From NCBI GenBank assembly GCA_965224595.1, contig OZ245058.1, forward strand, positions 620,001 through 684,000: 64,000 bases of DNA. Direction: 5' to 3'. The notes under the pieces are model-generated. The model was not told the origin of the DNA, searched no databases, and saw only the letters and a program-made list of their open reading frames with translations. Every line of letters starts with the position of its first letter. Within the stretch, counting starts at the first letter, position 1. Both the position numbers and the translations under genes were made by a program. The stretch is from Aliivibrio_A sp016764915 (lineage in GTDB: Bacteria; Pseudomonadota; Gammaproteobacteria; Enterobacterales; Vibrionaceae). Below, one piece after another: positions 63,163 to 64,000 of the stretch.

Positions 63163-63721
63163 TTCTATCATTAAACAGCGTGGTTTCTCGTTAATCGAAA
63201 GTGTGATTGCCATCGTATTAACCTCGATTGTGATGGTTGGCATGTCCACCTTTATGTTTCCTGCCGTTAAACAGATGGGTGATCCGATTGCTCAAATGAG
63301 GTCGGCTGAGATTGCCAATGCTGCTTTACAGGAAGTGTTTAGCCGCTCATTTGATCAAAATTCCGACCATGCAGGTGGCGTGGTGCGTTGTGGGGAGTTA
63401 ACCATTACCTGCACAACAACGGCTGCGCTTGGTAAAGATACTGGCGAAACGAATAAAATTTCCTACAATGATGTCGATGATTTTATTACCGGTGCGGCTA
63501 ATTCGTGTGGTGCGAATAGCGATTTTGTTACCCCTTCAACGATCATCGGAACGACGCCTGCCATTTATGATAATTTTTCACTCTGCATTCAAGTAACATA
63601 CCCTGCCAATAACTTAGATGGCAGTGCAAACAATCAAACGTTACTAAAGCATGTCAACGTCGTGGTAAAAACCCCTCAAGGCAGCGAGTACAGTTTCTCG
63701 GCATATAGGAGCAATTTTTGA
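63143..63721 (+). CDS. mshD: MshD-like type IV pseudopilin
   Basis: The 192-residue protein has a prepilin leader (SSIIKQRG, cleavage before FSLIE with Glu at +5) and the N-helix VIAIVLTSIVMVGMSTFMFP. The following region KQMGDPIAQMRSAEIANAALQEV is typical of MshD. It starts inside the end of mshC (20-base overlap) with AAGGAGG five bases upstream, and its stop overlaps the next start, so the genes are coupled. Confidence 0.82.
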   Translation: MSVSAISSIIKQRGFSLIESVIAIVLTSIVMVGMSTFMFPAVKQMGDPIAQMRSAEIANAALQEVFSRSFDQNSDHAGGVVRCGELTITCTTTAALGKDTGETNKISYNDVDDFITGAANSCGANSDFVTPSTIIGTTPAIYDNFSLCIQVTYPANNLDGSANNQTLLKHVNVVVKTPQGSEYSFSAYRSNF

Positions 63722-64000
63722 TGCGGAAACAGCAGGGCTTCACACTGATTGAGATGGTTGTCAGTATTATTATACTTGGGGTGATCAGCTTAGGTTTGAT
63801 CAATTTTGGGTTGATTGGCGGTAGCATCTATTCGGATACCAGAAACCGCGATCAGATGCTCAGTGAAGCACGTTTTGTGCTTGAGAGGATTCAGCGAGAC
63901 ATACGTAATTCCGTACCCATGAGTTTGCGTACCGATGCCAATTGCGCCGAATTTGTCCCTATTGTTTACGCAGGAAAATACAACCCAGCAAAACTGACTA
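63721..64000 (+). CDS. mshO: MshO-like pseudopilin, 5' part only
   Basis: The first 93 codons are in the window; the gene runs off the right edge. It starts with a prepilin leader (MRKQQG, cleavage before FTLIE with Glu at +5), an N-helix VVSIIILGVISLGLINF, and then MLSEARFVLERIQRDIRNSVP, typical of MshO. Its ATG overlaps the mshD stop by one base (TGATG). Confidence 0.8.
   Translation, partial: MRKQQGFTLIEMVVSIIILGVISLGLINFGLIGGSIYSDTRNRDQMLSEARFVLERIQRDIRNSVPMSLRTDANCAEFVPIVYAGKYNPAKLT

Overview
The window looks like a chromosomal segment of a Vibrionaceae gammaproteobacterium (Vibrio, Aliivibrio or Photobacterium type). The rssB-small ORF-ybaN-apt-dnaX-ybaB-recR block, the pgt phosphoglycerate transport locus, the paired ClcA/PsiE/ChaN/RlmA genes and the msh-type pseudopilin genes at the right edge all fit that family. 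No rRNA, tRNA, CRISPR array or insertion sequence was seen.

Layout. 0.2-6.0 kb: RssB-like regulator, a 46-aa membrane protein, YbaN, Apt, DnaX (with a probable -1 frameshift site making a gamma form), YbaB and RecR. 6.0-10.2 kb: pta and ackA on the minus strand, then yfbV. 10.5-13.3 kb: a three-gene ABC importer of the TrpXYZ-like class. 13.5-17.7 kb: ClcA, YajD, PsiE, ChaN and RlmA. 17.8-26.0 kb: pgtA/pgtB/pgtC divergent from pgtP, followed by pyruvate kinase. 26.1-31.0 kb: YfbU, formate-tetrahydrofolate ligase and a CitA/DcuS-type two-component pair. 31.1-38.2 kb: a methylcitrate-cycle operon (gntR-prpB-prpC-prpD-prpE), with prpE apparently frameshifted, and a second GntR paralogue. 38.3-41.5 kb: a tctCBA-type tripartite tricarboxylate transporter. 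42.1-49.1 kb: pflA, a chemoreceptor, pflB and a DUF3360-like membrane protein that probably precedes pflB in one transcription unit. 49.7-52.9 kb: a basic-amino-acid ABC importer. 52.9-54.5 kb: grxB and xthA. 62.6-64.0 kb: mshC-, mshD- and mshO-like genes, the last cut by the window end.

The accessory region is 54.5-62.5 kb. A P2-type tyrosine integrase (minus strand, with a LexA box just upstream) and a CI/LexA-like repressor remnant truncated at both ends bracket a three-gene cargo. The cargo is a C5-cytosine methyltransferase, a 1009-aa protein with two separate GHKL ATPase modules (MORC/Hsp90-like at the N-terminus, histidine-kinase-like at the C-terminus), and a 631-aa protein opening with a modified response-regulator receiver. 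The last two overlap at a TAATG. I do not recognise this combination as a named system. From its position and parts I infer a phage-defence or epigenetic-sensing module carried as cargo in a decayed P2-like prophage. This is the most interesting part of the window.

Metabolic logic outside the island: acetate/formate fermentation (pta-ackA, pflAB, fhs), phosphoglycerate/PEP uptake feeding pyruvate kinase, tricarboxylate uptake and propionate degradation, with local regulators next to their targets.
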